From the NCBI RefSeq assembly GCF_002155685.1, contig NZ_MUYK01000013.1, positions 1-64,000 on the forward strand: a DNA stretch of 64,000 bases, given 5' to 3'. The notes beneath the pieces were generated by a model. That model searched no databases, had not been told where the DNA came from, and worked only from the letters and a program-made list of their open reading frames with translations. This document shows positions 51,153-60,521 of the stretch, one piece after another. Position 1 is the first letter of the stretch; the number at the start of each line of letters is the position of its first letter. The DNA comes from Erythrobacter colymbi. Lineage in GTDB: Bacteria; Pseudomonadota; Alphaproteobacteria; Sphingomonadales; Sphingomonadaceae. Both the position numbers and the translations under genes were made by a program.

Positions 51153-52124
51153 TTACTCGGCCGCCTCGGCCTGCAACCCGGCATGCGCCCGAGAGGCGAG
51201 CCAGCGTTCCGCGTCGAGCGCGGCCATGCAGCCCATGCCCGCAGCCGTCACCGCCTGACGATAGACGTGGTCGGTAACATCGCCGGCCGCGAAGACGCCC
51301 GGGATCGCGGTCTTGGGCGTGCCGGGTTCGGTGAGCAGATAGCCGCTCTCGTCCATCGGCAGCTTGCCGACGAACAGCGAGGTCGCGGGTGCGTGGCCGA
51401 TCGCGACGAAGGCCCCGTCGGTCTCGAGCGTGCTGGCCACGCCCGTCACCGTGTCGGTGAGCGCGAGGTGGTGGAGCATGCCGTTCTCGCCCGCCTCGAA
51501 GCTGTCGACCGCCTTGTTCCACAGCACGGTGATCTTGGGATTGGCGAAGAGTCGCTCCTGCAGGATCTTCTCGGCGCGAAGGCTGTCGCGGCGGTGGATC
51601 AGGGTGACGTTGTCGGAGTGGTTGGTGAGGTACAGCGCCTCTTCCACCGCGGTGTTGCCGCCGCCGATCACCGCGACGCGCTTGCCGCGGTAGAAGAAGC
51701 CGTCGCAGGTGGCGCAGGCGCTGACGCCCTTGCCGCCGAGCTCCTGCTCGCCCGGCACGCCCAGCCACTTGGCCTGCGCGCCGGTGCAGATGACCACGCA
51801 ATCGGCGATATACTCGTCCCCGCTGTCACCCACCGCGCGGAAGGGCGAGCCGTTCTCGAGATCGACGCTGACGATCGTGTCCCAGATCATGCGCGTGCCG
51901 ACGTGTTCGGCCTGGGCTCGCATTTCCTCCATCAGCCAGGGGCCCTGCACGACGTCGCGGAAGCCGGGGTAGTTTTCGACATCGGTGGTGATGGTGAGCT
52001 GGCCGCCGGGCTGCAGGCCCTGGACGACGATCGGCTCCAGCATGGCGCGCGCGGCGTAGATCGCGGCGGAATAGCCGGCCGGGCCTGAGCCGATGATGAG
52101 CATCTTGGTGGTGTGGGTCGCCAT
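51153..52124 (-). CDS. trxB: Thioredoxin-disulfide reductase TrxB
   Basis: Reduces thioredoxin with NADPH. The 323-residue protein has the FAD-binding IIGSGPAGYSAAIYAARA, the redox-active CATC (137-140) and the NADPH-binding AVIGGGNTAVEEALYL; VFAAGDVTD is the second FAD contact. Length and motifs are normal for low-molecular-weight TrxB. It is single, with the structured repeat after its end. Confidence 0.95.
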   Translation of the reverse strand: MATHTTKMLIIGSGPAGYSAAIYAARAMLEPIVVQGLQPGGQLTITTDVENYPGFRDVVQGPWLMEEMRAQAEHVGTRMIWDTIVSVDLENGSPFRAVGDSGDEYIADCVVICTGAQAKWLGVPGEQELGGKGVSACATCDGFFYRGKRVAVIGGGNTAVEEALYLTNHSDNVTLIHRRDSLRAEKILQERLFANPKITVLWNKAVDSFEAGENGMLHHLALTDTVTGVASTLETDGAFVAIGHAPATSLFVGKLPMDESGYLLTEPGTPKTAIPGVFAAGDVTDHVYRQAVTAAGMGCMAALDAERWLASRAHAGLQAEAAE

Positions 52125-52184
52125 GGTGCGGGTGCCTCGGGTGGGAATTTCAGGATCGGGATATGGGGTTTCCGGCGGCGAAAG

Positions 52185-53012
52185 TCACGCCACCAGCTTG
52201 GCGATCAGACGCTCTTTTCTTGGGCCATCCACACCTAAGATTGTCGCCAGATAGGCATCGAGCGAACCGTGATCGCGTGTCACCTCTGCGATGTAAGTCT
52301 CGATATATTCGGGCAAAACACCCATGAGATTGTGCAGCGCCTCGGGGTCGATCCGGCCGTAGTGCGCCTCCATCCGCGGGAGTGACTGGCGCTCGAGGAT
52401 TTCGCGGGTGGGGGCATCGTTGGTGAGCAGGAATTCCGCCACATAATCATCGCGGTGGACGCCGAGGACGTGGAGCAGCAGGCTTGCGGCGATGCCGGTG
52501 CGGTCCTTGCCGGCGAAGCAATGGACCAGACTGCCGCCGTCGTTCTCGTCCAAGGCCTTGAAATATTCGCGGAAAATCCAGATCATCGCGGGGTTGACCG
52601 GCATCCGCGTATAGACCGCCAGCATCCGCTCGCGCGCCCGTTGCGGGGTCATCTCGACCGTCCCGCCCCCGCCCTCGTGCGGCGGCGAATTCGATGTTTC
52701 CCCATCATAGGCAATGACTTGCGCGGTGAAGTTCGCATGGCGTCTGCACGGAAAACCCTCGCGCTCCGAATTGCCCCGCAGGTCGATCACCGTGCGGATG
52801 TCGAGCATCTGCACCAGTTCCAGATCGAGCTCCGAGGCTTCCATGTGCTGGCCCGAGCGGAACAGCAGCCCTTCGCGCACCGTGCCGCCGTCCGCGGTCG
52901 CATAGCCGCCATAATCGCGAAGATTATGAATGCCTTGCGTCACATAGAACGGGCCGATCCGGCCGGGAGCAGGCGCGCTGTTGGATGCGCCGGGGAGAGA
53001 ATCGCTGGTCAT
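52185..53012 (-). CDS. Tyrosine/dual-specificity protein phosphatase family
   Basis: A 275-residue phosphatase-fold protein. The P-loop HCFAGKDRTG (164-173) has catalytic Cys165 and Arg171; the general-acid candidates lie in the DIRTVIDLRG block (DLR near 77-79). NLRDYGG at about 30-36 is typical of the secreted or cytoplasmic DUF442/Y_phosphatase3 branch. There is no signal peptide. It could act on phosphotyrosine or phosphoinositides; the CxxGKDRT form is typical of Y_phosphatase3. It is the only gene of its unit. Confidence 0.87.
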   Translation of the reverse strand: MTSDSLPGASNSAPAPGRIGPFYVTQGIHNLRDYGGYATADGGTVREGLLFRSGQHMEASELDLELVQMLDIRTVIDLRGNSEREGFPCRRHANFTAQVIAYDGETSNSPPHEGGGGTVEMTPQRARERMLAVYTRMPVNPAMIWIFREYFKALDENDGGSLVHCFAGKDRTGIAASLLLHVLGVHRDDYVAEFLLTNDAPTREILERQSLPRMEAHYGRIDPEALHNLMGVLPEYIETYIAEVTRDHGSLDAYLATILGVDGPRKERLIAKLVA

Positions 53013-53052
53013 GGCGAACAGCCCTTACACCCCCGCAAGACAGGGGCAAGGC

Positions 53053-53088
53053 GGGGCTGGCGGGGGTCTAGGGGTTGTTGCGAGGGGG
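53053..53088 (+). repeat. G-rich tract related to the 11-bp units, third locus
   Basis: Four G runs (53053-53056, 53062-53066, 53071-53074, 53084-53088) with short spacers. The middle part, GGGGTCTAGG, is identical to the second tandem unit at 27389 and 33410. There is no parS-like palindrome here. The tract lies between the phosphatase and the receiver-domain gene and could form a G-quadruplex. Confidence 0.5.
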
Positions 53089-53158
53089 CAAAGCAGGTTC
53101 GGCGGAAGGACGTGTTGGTTAACACGCCGCTATCCAACCTAACCCAGCGATTTCGAAC

Positions 53159-53620
53159 ATGGCCCGCATCCTGATTGCCGATGATGACGAACTGGTCGCC
53201 GAACTGGCGAGCGAGGTGCTGATCGACGCGGGCTTTGCCTGCGGGTGGGTCACCACCGCTGCCGCGGCATGGACCTGCGTCCAGAAGAAGCGCCCCGATC
53301 TGCTGCTGCTCGACCAGTCGATGCCGGGCGAATCCGGCCTCACCCTGCTGCGCCGCCTGCGGTTGTCGGCGCGGCTCTACGATCTGCCGGTGATGATGTT
53401 CACCGCCATGAACGGCGAGCAGGACGAGGTGCAGGCGATCTATGCGGGCGCACAGGACTTCATGTCCAAGCCCTTCGAGCCCGACAATCTGGTCAAGCGC
53501 GTGCGGCGCCTCATCACCTTGAGGGGCGACCGTCCGCGCCATGTCGATCTGAAGAGCGCCGTGCTCCCCGATCCGCACCGCGCGCTGCTGCCCGAGGCGG
53601 GCTACCGCCGCGTGATCTAG
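53159..53620 (+). CDS. Single-domain response regulator (CheY-like receiver)
   Basis: A 153-residue receiver protein. ILIADDDE gives the acidic pocket, Asp52 in [13 protein letters not shown] is the phosphorylation site, TAM(N) the switch Thr, and FMSKPFEP holds the conserved Lys. The final 30 residues are a tail without a DNA-binding domain. No kinase is in the window, so the partner is unknown. It shares its stop region with the convergent acyl-CoA dehydrogenase gene (4-bp overlap). Confidence 0.9.
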   Translation: MARILIADDDELVAELASEVLIDAGFACGWVTTAAAAWTCVQKKRPDLLLLDQSMPGESGLTLLRRLRLSARLYDLPVMMFTAMNGEQDEVQAIYAGAQDFMSKPFEPDNLVKRVRRLITLRGDRPRHVDLKSAVLPDPHRALLPEAGYRRVI

Positions 53621-55290
53621 GCTGCGGCGGCCGAGGCCTTGGCCGCCGGAGCCTGCCCCGCGAGCAGCCCGCGTCCGATCACCTGCGCCTGGATTTCGGC
53701 CGCGCCCTCGAAGATGTTGAGGATGCGCGCATCGCACAGCACCCGGCTGATCGGATATTCGAGCGCATAGCCGTTGCCGCCGTGGATCTGCACCGCATTG
53801 TCCGCCGCGCTCCACGCCGCACGGGCCGCGAGGAGCTTGGCCATTCCCGCCTCGATATCGCAGCGCGTGCCCAAATCCTTGGCGCGCGCAGCGGCATAGG
53901 TGAGCTCGCGCGCCATCACCGTTTCGGCCGCCATCAGGGCGAGCTTGTCGGCCACGCGCGGGAATTGCGTGAGCGCCTGCCCGAACTGCTTCCTGCCCAG
54001 CGCATAATCGAGCGCAAGGTCGAAGGCGTTCCATGCCACGCCCACCGCGCGGGCGGCGGTCTGGATGCGCGCGCCCTCGAAGGTGCGCATCAGCTGCTTG
54101 AACCCCTGCCCCTCGCGCCCGCCGAGGAGGCCATCGGCGGCAACCGCAAAGCCATCGAGCCCGAGCGCATATTCCTTCATCCCGCGATAACCGAGCACCT
54201 CGATCTCGCTGCCCTCGATCCCGGCATCGGGGAACGGCGCGGCATCGGTGCCGCGCGTTTTCTCCGCGAGCAGCATCGAAAGGCCGCCATAGCCCGGCGT
54301 GCCCGCATCGGTGCGCACCAGCATGGTCATCAGATCCGCGCGCGCGGCGTGGGTGATCCAGGTCTTCGCCCCCGTCACCCGCCAGCTGCCGTCCGCCTGC
54401 CGCTCGCCCCGGGTGCGCACGGCGGCAAGGTCGGAGCCGGTATCGGGCTCGGTGAACACCGCAGTCGGCAGGCAGGAGCCGTCGGCAATCGCCGGAAGCC
54501 ATTTCGCCTTCTGCTCGGGCGTGCCGTTCTCCCCGATCAGCTCGCCCGCGATTTCCGAGCGGGTGCCGAGGCTGCCGGCACAGATCCACCCGCGCGAGAG
54601 CTCTTCCGAGACCACCGCCATCGCCAGCTTGCCGAGGCCGAGGCCGCCATGCGCTTCGGGGATGCACACGCCGAACACGCCCAGCGCCGCCATCTGCGCG
54701 ATCACATCGTCGGGGATCAGCGCGTCGGCAAGGTGCCATGCGTGGGCGTGGGGCGTGATGGCTTCGGCGGTGAAGGCGCGCATCTGGTCGCGCACCAGAT
54801 CGAGCGCGTCATCGCCGAGCGCCTCGTCCGGGCGGATGCCGTCCGCCAGCAGCGCGGCGAAGGCGGCGCGGGTTTCCGGAGTGCTGCCGTCCGCGAGGAA
54901 GCGCGCGACATCCGGCTGCGCAGCAAAGGCGCGCGCAGCATCGGCGGTGCCGAGCGCGGCGGGGCGCACCACCTCGTGCGCGCTCATCGGCACCCCATAG
55001 GCGATCTGCGCGAGATATTCGCCGAAACCGATCCGCAGGGTCAGCGCCTCGGCCTCGCCAAAGTGCCCGGCCCGCTCGGCCCGCACCGCCCAGTCGAGCG
55101 TTGCCTCGAGCGCGGCGATGCTCGCCGCCACCCAGGCTAAGCCGTGGACGCGGTGCTGCTCGCGGGTGAGGAGCGCCGCATCGACCGCGCCGCCGGGGGA
55201 CACCACCGCCGCCGTCGCCGCCCGCACCGTTTCGAGATAGTCCCGCGCCGCCCCAAGCCCGGCGCGCGCTGCCGTGATCCATTCGCTCAT
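53617..55290 (-). CDS. Acyl-CoA dehydrogenase, methylsuccinyl-CoA dehydrogenase-like
   Basis: An FAD-dependent acyl-CoA dehydrogenase of 557 residues, longer than the usual 380. The extra N-terminal 160 residues are helical and contain [12 protein letters not shown]...[10 protein letters not shown] and [26 protein letters not shown] blocks, which I recall from methylsuccinyl-CoA dehydrogenases of the ethylmalonyl-CoA pathway. The core has [16 protein letters not shown] and [13 protein letters not shown]. No other gene of that pathway lies nearby, so the substrate is inferred from resemblance. A short-chain acyl-CoA dehydrogenase is the alternative. Confidence 0.75.
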   Translation of the reverse strand: MSEWITAARAGLGAARDYLETVRAATAAVVSPGGAVDAALLTREQHRVHGLAWVAASIAALEATLDWAVRAERAGHFGEAEALTLRIGFGEYLAQIAYGVPMSAHEVVRPAALGTADAARAFAAQPDVARFLADGSTPETRAAFAALLADGIRPDEALGDDALDLVRDQMRAFTAEAITPHAHAWHLADALIPDDVIAQMAALGVFGVCIPEAHGGLGLGKLAMAVVSEELSRGWICAGSLGTRSEIAGELIGENGTPEQKAKWLPAIADGSCLPTAVFTEPDTGSDLAAVRTRGERQADGSWRVTGAKTWITHAARADLMTMLVRTDAGTPGYGGLSMLLAEKTRGTDAAPFPDAGIEGSEIEVLGYRGMKEYALGLDGFAVAADGLLGGREGQGFKQLMRTFEGARIQTAARAVGVAWNAFDLALDYALGRKQFGQALTQFPRVADKLALMAAETVMARELTYAAARAKDLGTRCDIEAGMAKLLAARAAWSAADNAVQIHGGNGYALEYPISRVLCDARILNIFEGAAEIQAQVIGRGLLAGQAPAAKASAAAA

Positions 55291-55448
55291 GCGAGGGTGC
55301 TAGCAGAGCCGCAGGGCCGAGGCGAACCCGCAAAATGCGCCGGATCTTGCGGATTCCGGCACGCCGGCGGGCCGCCTGTTGCCAATCCGTCACAGGCCTC
55401 GCGGTGAATCTGCGGGGGGCCGGAATCTACGTCGAATGACCACTAACC

Positions 55449-55466
55449 ACGAATTGGCCAGTTCGT
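55449..55466. promoter_or_regulatory. Near-perfect palindrome, candidate operator
   Basis: ACGAATTGGCCAGTTCGT reads the same on the other strand except for one symmetric pair of positions. It lies 225 bases before the TonB receptor and close to TAATAC, a possible -10 element, so a repressor or activator may bind here. Confidence 0.45.
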
Positions 55467-55501
55467 AATACCGGACAGGCACAGCCGGAGAACCGGCGCG
55501 C

Positions 55502-55519
55502 TCGTCTGGGGGCAGACGA
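55502..55519 (+). promoter_or_regulatory. Hairpin in the receptor leader
   Basis: TCGTCTG (55502-55508), GGGG and CAGACGA (55513-55519) form a perfect 7-bp stem with a four-G loop, about 170 bases before the receptor start. It may be a structured leader element; no known riboswitch is recognised. Confidence 0.35.
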
Positions 55520-55691
55520 TCAGGGGCAGCAATCCTCCGACATCTGACCTCGCGCAGGAAGGACCGCACAGGAGCCGATTGAACGGGGGCACCAAGCCCT
55601 CGCGGCGGCGCAACTGGCGAAGACGGCACGGCCCGGCATCGCACCCGCGACGTCAGGTCTTGTCCCGACCCTTTCCACGCGAGGACATACC

Positions 55692-58600
55692 ATGCGCATT
55701 ACGAAGCTTTCTCTCCACTCTTCGTCGCTCCCCGCTCTCGCCGCCGCCCTGCTGATCGCAGGCGCGATGCCGGCCAAGGCCAATGCCGCGGAAGGCGCCG
55801 AAGAGGACGCCGTCACCGCCGAAGACCTCGCTGCCGCAGACGCTGCCGAAGGCGAACCCGGCGAGGCGATCGTCGTCACCGGCTCGCGCATCGCGATCGA
55901 CGCGGCGACTGATTCTCCCAGCCCGATCACCGTCGTCACAGGCGATGCGATCCTCAAGAGCGCGCAGGCCGATGTCGCCACGCAGCTGCGCTCCATCCCC
56001 GCGCTGAACGGCACGCTGCCCGGGATCGATTCGGTCAACCAGGCTGCCGCGGGCGACAGCTCCGACCTTGGCCTCAGCCTTCTCAACCTGCGCAACCTCG
56101 GCACGGTGCGCACCCTGACGCTGGTCGACGGGCGGCGGCACGTGCCGGGCACCGGCGGCTCGGCCGCGGTCGACATCAACCACATCCCGCAGGCACGCAT
56201 CAAGAGCGTCGAAGTGCTGACCGGCGGCGCCTCGTCGATCTACGGCGCTGATGCGGTCACCGGCGTCGTCAACTTCACCTTGCGCTCGGACCGCGATTTC
56301 AGCGGCGTCGAATACAACATGCGCGGCGGGATTTCCGGCCGCGGCGATGCCGAGAGCTTCAGCGCCTCGGTCGCGATGGGCGGCACCTTCGCCGACGACC
56401 GCGGGAGCGCGGTGATCTCGGCCGAATACCGCAAGCAGACCTCGCTGATCACCACCGACCGTCCCTTCGCGGGCACCGGACTGTTCTCGCTGAGCGCGGC
56501 CAACCAGGCGACGCTCGATTTCCTCGGGATCACCCAGGCGCAGCTCGGGTTGCCGGCGGGGCAGATCCCCTCGAACGTCTTCGTGCCCAACCGCACCCTG
56601 CCGATCTCGAGCGCCTTCGGGATCATCGCCATCGACCGCGATGCCTTCATCGCCGGCCGCAACGCGGGCCGCGCCGGGGCGACCGCCAATATCCCGGGCA
56701 CCACCATCCCGACCGCACAGGTGTTCGACAACGGCCAGCTGCGCGCCTTCAATCCGGGCCTCTCGGTCGGCGGCTTCGACGCCTCGGGCGGTGACGGGAT
56801 CGGCGCCAACCCGAACGAGATCATCCTGCCCGAACTCGACCAGCTGGTGGTGAGCACGGGGGCCGATTACGAGATCACCCCGGGCGTCACCGCCTTCCTC
56901 GAAGGCACCTTCGCCTTCACCTCGGGCAAGGACCAGAATGGCGCGCCGTTCAACGACGATATTCCGATCCGGCTCGACAACCCCTTCATCCCCTCCGCGC
57001 TGCGTGCGCAGATCCCCGTGGTGCAGGCCGCCGGCCGCCCGGTCCGCCTCAACATGTCGCGCGACCTTCACGACATCGACGTGCTCTCGCGCGAGGAGAC
57101 CGAGCGTACCACGTGGCGTCTCGTCGGCGGCTTCAAGGGCGAAATCGACAAGCTCGGCTGGGACTGGGAAGTGTCCTACAACTACGGCCGCACCGAGGTG
57201 GAATCGGTGTTCACCAACACCCGCATCGACGACCGCTACTTCTACGCGATCGACGCCGTGGCGCTGACCGCGGCCAATATCGGCAGCTTCCGCCCCTCGA
57301 CCGCGACCAAGGCGATCCGCAACGGGCAGGACATCACGATCAACGCGAGCTCGGCCCAGATCGGCGACATCATCTGCCGCTCGCAGCTCGACGGCTCGTC
57401 GCCGGGCGTCTCGCCCTTCCCCGAGCCGCCGACCAACCCCGACGGCACCGGCAAGGCCCTGACCTTCGCGGTGGGTGACGGCCAGTGCGCGCCGATCAAC
57501 CTGTTCGGCAAGGATTCGATCAAGGGTGCGGGCGCCCGCTTCGCCTTCCTCGACATCACCGATTCGACCGTGATCACCCAGCAGCAGTTCCTTGCGACGC
57601 TGGCCGGGGATTCGGCGGAATTCTTCGAGCTGCCGGGCGGCCCGCTGGGCTTTGCGGTCGGCTTCGAATACCGCAAGGACACCAGCCAGTTCACGCCGTC
57701 CTCGTTCCGCTACGCCCCGCCGATCACTGCCGGCGCGGTCAATGGCGGCCCGACCCGGCCTTCGCCCGATCCCTCGTTCCAGGACCCGGCGATCTCGGTC
57801 TACGAAGCCTTCGGCGAATTGCGCGCGCCGCTGCTCGCCGACATGAAGTTCATCGACCTGCTCGAGGTCCAGGGCGCGATCCGCTATTCCGACTACAACA
57901 CGATCGGCAAGACGCTCGCCTGGTCGGGTGGCGGCCGGTACAAGCCGATCCCCTCGCTCACCTTCCGCGGCACCTATTCGGTCGCGGTGCGTGCGCCCAA
58001 CCTTGCCGAACTGTTCGGCCCGCTGACCCCGGCAACCCTCGGCCTGACCGCCGACCCCTGCTCGGTAGTGAATATCGGCGCGGGCAGCTCGTTCCGGCAG
58101 GCCAACTGCAACGCGCTGGTGGGGCCGAACTTCGACCCGACCAACTTCGCCTCGGCCTTCCGTCCGGGCACCAACGGGGGCAACCCCAATCTGTCGGAAG
58201 AAGAGGCCAAGACCCTGACCGCCGGCTTCGTGTTCGAGCCTGAATTCATCGACGGCCTGACCGTGATCGCCGACTACTACGACATCAGCATCACCGGGGC
58301 GATCGGCTCGCTCACGGGTGCGGAAATCGCCGCGGCCTGCGTCGATCTTCCCACCACCAACAACCAGTTCTGCGCGCAGATCGACCGTGATCCGACCACC
58401 AAGGTGATCAGCTTCTTCCGCTCGGGCCTGGTCAATCTGGGTGCGCTCAACGTCAAGGGCGTCGACTTTGCGGTGAACTACAAGTTCGATGTCGCCGATG
58501 TGGTCGGCAATGGCGACCTGGGTTCGCTTTCCCTGTCGCTGACCGGCACGCGCTTCATCAAGGACGAGCAGGTGTTCGACGCCACCGCCGACATCCTGAT

Positions 58601-59048
58601 CGCCGCAATCACCGATCCGCTCGAACGCCAGCGCGCGGCGCTTTCGAACAAGATCACCAACGACAACCTCGGCACGCTCGGCAATCCCAAGTGGATCGCC
58701 AATGCCGGGATCACCTGGACGCTCGACAAGCTGACGCTGGGCTGGTCCGGCCGGTTCGAGAGCAGCCAGCTTGCTCCGGGCATCGACAACAACGAGGTCA
58801 AGGAAGTCGTGATCGAGGGCGGCAAGGTCGTGGTGAAGGACGACAACACCTTCCTGCCGCTGGTGCAGCGCGACACCGGCAGCTCGATCGTCCACGACTT
58901 CTTCGGAAGCTACGATTTCAGCGACAAGTTCAGCATCTATGGCGGCATCAACAACGCCTTCGACCGCGATCCCTACCTCGGCACGCTGGTGCGTCCGATC
59001 GGGGTGCGGGGCCGCTACTTCTTCCTCGGCGTCGAGGGCAAGTTCTGA
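55692..59048 (+). CDS. Large TonB-dependent outer-membrane receptor
   Basis: An 1118-residue outer-membrane active transporter. The N-terminal signal peptide ends near PAKANAAEG (about residue 33). An acidic spacer and the TonB box region EAIVVTGSRIAI follow, then the plug: SPITVVTGDAILKSAQ and LRNLGTVRTLTLVDGRRHVPG with ASSIYGADAVTGVVNF. The large barrel ends in YFFLGVEGKF with terminal Phe. The size and the long barrel are those of the receptors abundant in sphingomonads for oligosaccharides, peptides or aromatics, not classical siderophores. A strong terminator follows. The substrate is unknown. Confidence 0.93.
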   Translation: MRITKLSLHSSSLPALAAALLIAGAMPAKANAAEGAEEDAVTAEDLAAADAAEGEPGEAIVVTGSRIAIDAATDSPSPITVVTGDAILKSAQADVATQLRSIPALNGTLPGIDSVNQAAAGDSSDLGLSLLNLRNLGTVRTLTLVDGRRHVPGTGGSAAVDINHIPQARIKSVEVLTGGASSIYGADAVTGVVNFTLRSDRDFSGVEYNMRGGISGRGDAESFSASVAMGGTFADDRGSAVISAEYRKQTSLITTDRPFAGTGLFSLSAANQATLDFLGITQAQLGLPAGQIPSNVFVPNRTLPISSAFGIIAIDRDAFIAGRNAGRAGATANIPGTTIPTAQVFDNGQLRAFNPGLSVGGFDASGGDGIGANPNEIILPELDQLVVSTGADYEITPGVTAFLEGTFAFTSGKDQNGAPFNDDIPIRLDNPFIPSALRAQIPVVQAAGRPVRLNMSRDLHDIDVLSREETERTTWRLVGGFKGEIDKLGWDWEVSYNYGRTEVESVFTNTRIDDRYFYAIDAVALTAANIGSFRPSTATKAIRNGQDITINASSAQIGDIICRSQLDGSSPGVSPFPEPPTNPDGTGKALTFAVGDGQCAPINLFGKDSIKGAGARFAFLDITDSTVITQQQFLATLAGDSAEFFELPGGPLGFAVGFEYRKDTSQFTPSSFRYAPPITAGAVNGGPTRPSPDPSFQDPAISVYEAFGELRAPLLADMKFIDLLEVQGAIRYSDYNTIGKTLAWSGGGRYKPIPSLTFRGTYSVAVRAPNLAELFGPLTPATLGLTADPCSVVNIGAGSSFRQANCNALVGPNFDPTNFASAFRPGTNGGNPNLSEEEAKTLTAGFVFEPEFIDGLTVIADYYDISITGAIGSLTGAEIAAACVDLPTTNNQFCAQIDRDPTTKVISFFRSGLVNLGALNVKGVDFAVNYKFDVADVVGNGDLGSLSLSLTGTRFIKDEQVFDATADILIAAITDPLERQRAALSNKITNDNLGTLGNPKWIANAGITWTLDKLTLGWSGRFESSQLAPGIDNNEVKEVVIEGGKVVVKDDNTFLPLVQRDTGSSIVHDFFGSYDFSDKFSIYGGINNAFDRDPYLGTLVRPIGVRGRYFFLGVEGKF

Positions 59049-59071
59049 TCTGACCTGACGGCAAAAAGCGA

Positions 59072-59101
59072 GGGGCGGGATGGCGCAGGCCATCCCGCCC
59101 C
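59072..59101. terminator. Strong bidirectional terminator
   Basis: GGGGCGGGATGG (59072-59083) pairs perfectly with CCATCCCGCCCC (59090-59101) around a 6-base loop, between the convergent TonB receptor and acyl-CoA dehydrogenase genes. An A-run (59063-59067) precedes the stem and TT follows it. Confidence 0.8.
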
Positions 59102-59131
59102 TTGGCGTTTCGGGAGCCGCCCGAGGCGGCG

Positions 59132-60298
59132 CTATTCGTGCGTGCCGAGCAGGCTGCGGGCGACCACCCAGTTGTGGATCTCCGACGGGCCGTCATAGAT
59201 CCGCATGGTGCGCAGCTTGTTGCTCATCAGATAGAGCGGCAGCTCGCGGGTCATGCCCATGCCGCCGTAGAGCTGCATCGCGTGGTCGACGATCTCGTAG
59301 GCGCTTTCGGTGCAGAAGCTCTTGATCATCGAGATTTCGCTGCGCACGTCGCGGCCCTCGTCGATCTTCCACGCGCAGTCATAGGTCATCAGCCGCATCG
59401 CGTGGATCTTGGTCGCGGCATCAGCGATCCAGTTCTGCACGGTCTGGCGCGCCGAGAGCGGCTTGCCGAAGGTGGTGCGCTGCGGCGCGTAATCGATCAT
59501 CATCTCCATCGCGCGCTGCGCCATGCCGATCGACCACGAGGCCATCTCGATCCGCCGCGTGCCGAGGCGCACCTGCATCGGCGCAAAGCCCTGACCGCGC
59601 TTGCCGAGCAGCTTCCAGCCCGGCACGCGGCAATCCTCGAGCGCGATTTCATAGGTCGCCGTGCCGTCGATCATCGGGATCTTGCGGGTGACGTTGAAGC
59701 CGGGCGTGCCCTTGTCGACGAGGAAGGCCGACATCCCGTTGCGGCCATTGGGGTTCTTGTCGGTGACTGCCATGAGGATCGTGAAGTCCGCCTCGGCGCC
59801 CTTGGTGATCCAGATCTTGCGGCCGTTGATGATCCAGTCGTCGCCATCCTGAACGGCAGTGGTGCGCATCCCTTGCGGGTCGGCGCCCGCGCCGGGTTCG
59901 GAGATGCCGATCGCGCTGATCGTCTCGCCGCGCACATAGGGCTCGAGGTAAGCTTCGCGCTGGCGCTCGTCGGCGGCGACCATCAGCATCCGCAGGTTGG
60001 GCGAGTCGGGCGGCAGGTAATAGGGCACCACCGTCTTGCCGAGCTCCTCGGAGACGCCGACCATCGCCACCATTGGCAGGTTCATGCCGCCCACTTCCTC
60101 GGGCGCGTCGAGGCCCCACAGCCCCAGCTCGCGGCTCACCGCATCGACCTTGGCGGTCTCCTCGGGGGTGAGGTAGGTGCCCTGCCCTACGTTCTCGCGG
60201 GCGATGACGTTGGCCTCGTAAGGCATCAGCTGGTCGCGCACGAACTTGCCGACCAGCTCCTTGAGCATCGCGTGTTCGTGATCGAGCTCGAAATTCAT
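59132..60298 (-). CDS. Acyl-CoA dehydrogenase family protein
   Basis: A 388-residue FAD-dependent acyl-CoA dehydrogenase of normal length, oxidising an acyl-CoA to the enoyl-CoA. Blocks AIGISEPGAGAD, RTTFGKPLSARQ and the C-terminal QLYGGMGMTRELPLY (the catalytic Glu-bearing family region) are intact. A start at 60298 (MNFELDHEHAM) is chosen because it matches the family N-terminus. It is single and convergent with the TonB receptor. Confidence 0.9.
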   Translation of the reverse strand: MNFELDHEHAMLKELVGKFVRDQLMPYEANVIARENVGQGTYLTPEETAKVDAVSRELGLWGLDAPEEVGGMNLPMVAMVGVSEELGKTVVPYYLPPDSPNLRMLMVAADERQREAYLEPYVRGETISAIGISEPGAGADPQGMRTTAVQDGDDWIINGRKIWITKGAEADFTILMAVTDKNPNGRNGMSAFLVDKGTPGFNVTRKIPMIDGTATYEIALEDCRVPGWKLLGKRGQGFAPMQVRLGTRRIEMASWSIGMAQRAMEMMIDYAPQRTTFGKPLSARQTVQNWIADAATKIHAMRLMTYDCAWKIDEGRDVRSEISMIKSFCTESAYEIVDHAMQLYGGMGMTRELPLYLMSNKLRTMRIYDGPSEIHNWVVARSLLGTHE

Positions 60299-60521
60299 GT
60301 CTCTCGTATCCCTGTCCGTTTGGGGTCTCGCGCGCCCCTGACACCACACATTACGCGGCCTGTCACCCGCAGGATTGAGAGGTGTCGGGGATTTTGTCGC
60401 AAGCCGGCTTGCTTGACGCTGGCGCGCCGGTGCCATAACTTCAAGCCTTAACATATGCGCGATCTTGCAGATACAGCGCGGCCGGGCCCGTCGGATGGGG
60501 TCACACAACAAGGAGGGCCGC

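Larger units (their letters stand above)
55291..55691. other. Leader region of the large TonB-dependent receptor
   Basis: About 400 bases without a gene. It contains a near-perfect 18-bp palindrome (55449-55466) and a short hairpin (55502-55519), and ends with GAGGA close before the receptor's ATG. No further RNA or protein gene is seen; the promoter of the receptor should lie here. Confidence 0.5.

Noticed and set aside
55653..59093. A very long open frame on the minus strand across the TonB receptor
   Set aside because: Same GC-bias artefact: it mirrors the receptor gene and has no recognisable domain.
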